This document shows positions 60,232-64,000 of a stretch of DNA of 64,000 nucleotides, one piece after another. The notes under the pieces were generated by a model. It saw only the letters and a list, made by a program, of their open reading frames with translations, was not told the DNA's origin and made no database searches. The first letter of the stretch is position 1, and each line of letters starts with the position of its first letter. Made by a program: the position numbers and the translations under genes. The DNA is from Panulirus ornatus (Eukaryota; Arthropoda; Malacostraca; Decapoda; Palinuridae): assembly GCF_036320965.1 (NCBI RefSeq), contig NC_092251.1, forward strand, positions 3,968,001 to 4,032,000, read 5' to 3'.

Positions 60232-62370
60232 GCCCATACACTCACATATACATACATATATGAAGAATGGCCCATCCACTCATATACACATATATATATA
60301 TATGTACATGAATGCCCATACACTCACATATACATACATATACATATCAACATATGCATACACAAGCATTTACACATATACACATGTACATATTCATGCT
60401 TGCAATTTGTCCAAACCATTTCAACACATCCTCTTATGCTCTCTCAACCACACTTTTTATTTCCATACATCTCTCTTACCCTTTCATCACTTACTCAATC
60501 AAACCACCTCACACCACATATTGTCCTCAAACATTTCATTTCCAACACATCCACTCTCCTCCGTACAAGCCTATCTATAACCCCACCTCACAACCAAGTA
60601 ACATTGTTGGAACTACTATTCCTTCAAATGTACTCATTTTTGCTCTCTCAAATAATGGTCTCTCCTTCCAACATTCTTCATCACTCCCAAAACTTTCGCC
60701 TTCTCCCCCACCCTGTGACTCTCTTCCGCTTCCATGGTTCCATCTCCTGCTAAATCCACTCTCAGATATCTAAAACACTTCACTTCCTTCAATTTTTCTC
60801 CATTCAAATTTACATCACAACTAACTTGTCCATCAACCCTACTGAACCTAATAACCTTGCTCTCATTCACATTTACTCTCAGCTTTCTTCTTTCACATGC
60901 TTTACCAAACTTTTCCAAACTTAGTCACCAACTTCCACAGTTTCTCACCCGAATCAGCCACTAGAGTTGTATCATTGGCAAACAACAACTGACTCACTTC
61001 CCAGGCCCTCTTATCCCCAACAGGCTGCATACTCGCCCCTCTCTCCAAAACTCTTGCATTTACCTCCCTAACCACCCCATCCATAAGCAATTAAACAACC
61101 ATGGGGACATCACACACCCCTGCCGCAAACCGACATTCACTGAAAACCAATCACTCTCCTCTCTTCCTACTCGTGCATATGCCTTACATCCTTAGTAAAA
61201 ACTTTTCACTGCCTGCAGCAACTTACCTCCCACACCATATACTCTTAAGACCTTCCACAAAGCATCTCTATTAACCCTATCATATGCCTTCTCCAGATCC
61301 ATAAATGCTACATACAAATCCATCTGTTTTTCTATTTCTCACATACATTCTTGAAAGCAATCCCCTGATCCACACATCCTCTACTTTTCTGAAACCCTAC
61401 TGCTCTTTTCCAATCTGATGCTCTGATCATGCCTTCACCCTCTCAATCAAACCTTCCCATATAATTTCTCATGAATACTCAACAAACCTATGTCTCTGTA
61501 GTTTGAACACGCCTTTATCCCCTGTGCCTTTGTACAATGGCACTATGCATGCATTCTACCAATCCTCAGGCACTTCACCATGGTCTGTACATACACTGAA
61601 TATCCTTACCAACCACTCAACAAAACAGTCACTCACATTTTTAATGTATTCCTCTGCAATACCATCCAAACCCACCTCCTTGCCAAATTTTATCTTTCGC
61701 AAAGCTTTCACTACCTCTCCTCTCTTTACTAAATCATTCTCCCTGACCCTCTAACTTTGTACAACACCCCGACCAAAACACCCTATATCTGCCACTCTAT
61801 CATCAAGCATTCAACAAACCTTTAAAATACTCACTCCATCTCTTCACTTCATCGCTACCTGTAAATACCTTCCCACTTGCCCCCTTCACCAATGTTCCCA
61901 TTTGTTCTTTTGTCTCATGCACATTATTTACCTCCTTCCAGAACATCTTTTTATTCTCCCTAAAATTTAATGATACTCTCTCACCCCAACTCTCATTTGC
62001 CCTCTTTTTCAACCCTTTCACCTTTTTCGTGACCTCCTGTCATTTTCTTTTATACATCTCTGTCATTTGCACTCCTTCCTTGCAAGTATCATCCAGACAC
62101 CTTTCTTTTCTCTTTCACCAACAACCTTAGCATATTAACACCCAAAGTCTCACTTTTACATGCCTATCAATTAACACAGTCCAGTAATGCCCTTTGACTA
62201 GCTCTCCTACTCACATATGTATACTTATGTATATTTCTCTTTTTAAATCAAGTATTCCCATTCACCAGTCTTTTTTCAGCACACAAATCCACAAGCTCTT
62301 CACCATTTCCATTTACAACACTGAACACCCCATGGACACCAATTATACCCTCATCTACCACATCACCCAC
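60140..62370 (-). mobile_element. LINE copy with endonuclease-side sequence, several breaks
   Basis: The 3' UTR tail lies at 60145-60402, with an internal repeat of ATGCCCATACACTCACATAT at 60230 and 60323. A deletion then joins it to the RT C-terminus at about 60405. Minus frames at 60918-60634, 61090-60902 and 62021-61803 are RT pieces; the last reads ANESWGERVSLNFRENKKMF. Beyond 62050 it continues into endonuclease-side sequence (CTATCAATTAACACAGTCCA and following), matching 32300-32384. The longest copy in the window by structure, and inactive. Confidence 0.85.
60169..60228. repeat. (TA)n microsatellite within LINE 3' UTR
   Basis: About 30 uninterrupted TA units. Confidence 0.95.
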
Positions 62371-62382
62371 CTTCATGTTTTA

Positions 62383-62452
62383 TGCTTAGTCCTCTGTTCT
62401 TTACGCTATCTCACTAACACAGGATATGGCGAATATGTAAAAGAATATGAAT
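62383..62452 (-). mobile_element. End of short inverted-end element
   Basis: TAGTCCTCTGTTCTTTACGC, then ATCTCACTAACACAGGATAT and GGCGAATATGTAAAAG, the reverse complement of the end at 62990. Confidence 0.7.
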
Positions 62453-62529
62453 AAATGTGTTTCTCATGTCATTTATGTTCCTTATGTAAATACACCTATC
62501 TTTATATATATGAAATATATATATATATT

Positions 62530-63110
<581 letters not shown>

Positions 63111-64000
63111 AGGAGGGAAGGATTTCCAGCCCACCCACGACATGCAGGGAATTCGTGGAAATTATTCTTTCTTCCATATCCTCAGGGATAACACCTGTCA
63201 TACCCAGATATCTCTATGCATCTCCATCATTCATGAGTAAACTTGCCATGCCAGTGCAGTAGTGCATCATGATCACTTTATGTACATTCTGTTACTTTAT
63301 TTTATGGTACATATCAAATATTACATTTCAATAATTTGATAATATTTCATAGAATAATTTGTGCTTACAATATTGTGCCATCTAAAGTGATCTGTGCATA
63401 ACCTAATATTTTCAGTGTATGTTTGTAAACTTCACATGGTTTGTTTTAACCTACAGACTTTTTTGTAACCTACAGACATTTTTGTAATATAGTACATACA
63501 TGTATCTTAAACAGTGAATATTAGTATTGTTGGCCTAATTTAGAAGTGTACCATGTGTATTGTTACTCACATGTTGGAGCACCAGAACCAGGACCCAGAA
63601 CCAGTTTCTTATAATGTTGATTTCATTTGATCAATTGTTCCAAGAACTTTTTTATGTAAGAAAAGCATAAAAAGTAGTACTTTTGTATATTCAAGCATTC
63701 ACAAAGCATTGTTTCATTAATTGGGACTATGACAAAAATGCAGTTATAATTTTGATATTAAAAGTATAATGTTTTTAACATTGTGGAACTGGAATAATTG
63801 AACACCTAATGTAAAATGGTAAAACTGACATTTTGTCATGAATGTTGAAGTTCTCCACAGAGTAGATTTGTAATGTGTCAGCACCTAACCCATGTAAACT
63901 TGAAAGGTAGTGCCTCTTCTATACAACTCGACATAGTTGTTTGATAATTGTTATATGATGTAGATACCATGCCATAGCACAGTTTTATAATTTTGCACCT
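63111..64000. other. Window end, nothing recognised
   Basis: AT-rich, no open frame or repeat I can support. Confidence 0.4.

Overview
The window is eukaryotic nuclear DNA, AT-rich and full of introns, microsatellites and decayed transposons. The best guess is a malacostracan (decapod-type) crustacean. The main gene's exons are short, with conserved splice sites and introns up to 4.4 kb. Copies of one non-LTR retrotransposon family occur about every 3-5 kb, and (TA)n, (CT)n and (TG)n tracts are abundant. The species cannot be fixed from sequence alone, and the assignment rests on general impression rather than a search.

From 469 to 36060 on the + strand runs the gene for tripeptidyl-peptidase II (TPP2), the giant cytosolic subtilisin-like exopeptidase that removes tripeptides downstream of the proteasome. 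I could place 24 coding exons with consistent reading frame. They total 3,730 coding nt (1,242 residues plus stop). Only the short first coding exon with the start codon, perhaps 15-25 residues, lies upstream of the window. The Asp, His, Asn and Ser of the active site and both substrate N-terminus-binding Glu residues are present, so the gene looks functional. Two details stand out. The catalytic Ser codon is itself split by an intron. The exon ending at 25546 has a second in-frame donor exactly 39 nt downstream, where as I recall mouse TPP II carries an alternatively spliced 13-residue insert.

A second, small gene (43968-48217, four coding exons, 141 residues) starts about 100 bp downstream of a (CT)36 tract. 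It encodes a protein with an Ala9 run, one hydrophobic signal-anchor-like segment and a six-cysteine domain. I do not recognise the family.

Everything else is non-coding or mobile. At least sixteen pieces of one LINE (endonuclease/reverse transcriptase, RTE- or CR1-like) are present. The best is a 619-residue RT ORF at 32600-34459 on the minus strand. Several are nested, tandem or head-to-head (57540-60033). A set of short elements with inverted ends (15300-15660, 2360-2485, 62990-63110 and others) carries the same short GC-rich module as the 3' end of the LINE. There is one hAT transposase relic (about 8185-8720) and one Tigger/pogo relic (about 37755-38800). TPP2 introns also hold a 473-bp tandem duplication and a long foldback (about 3975-4245). 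The stretches 36061-37754, 48218-52854, 53313-57539 and 63111-64000 show no gene I can support. I found no tRNA, rRNA, CRISPR array or bacterial-type feature.
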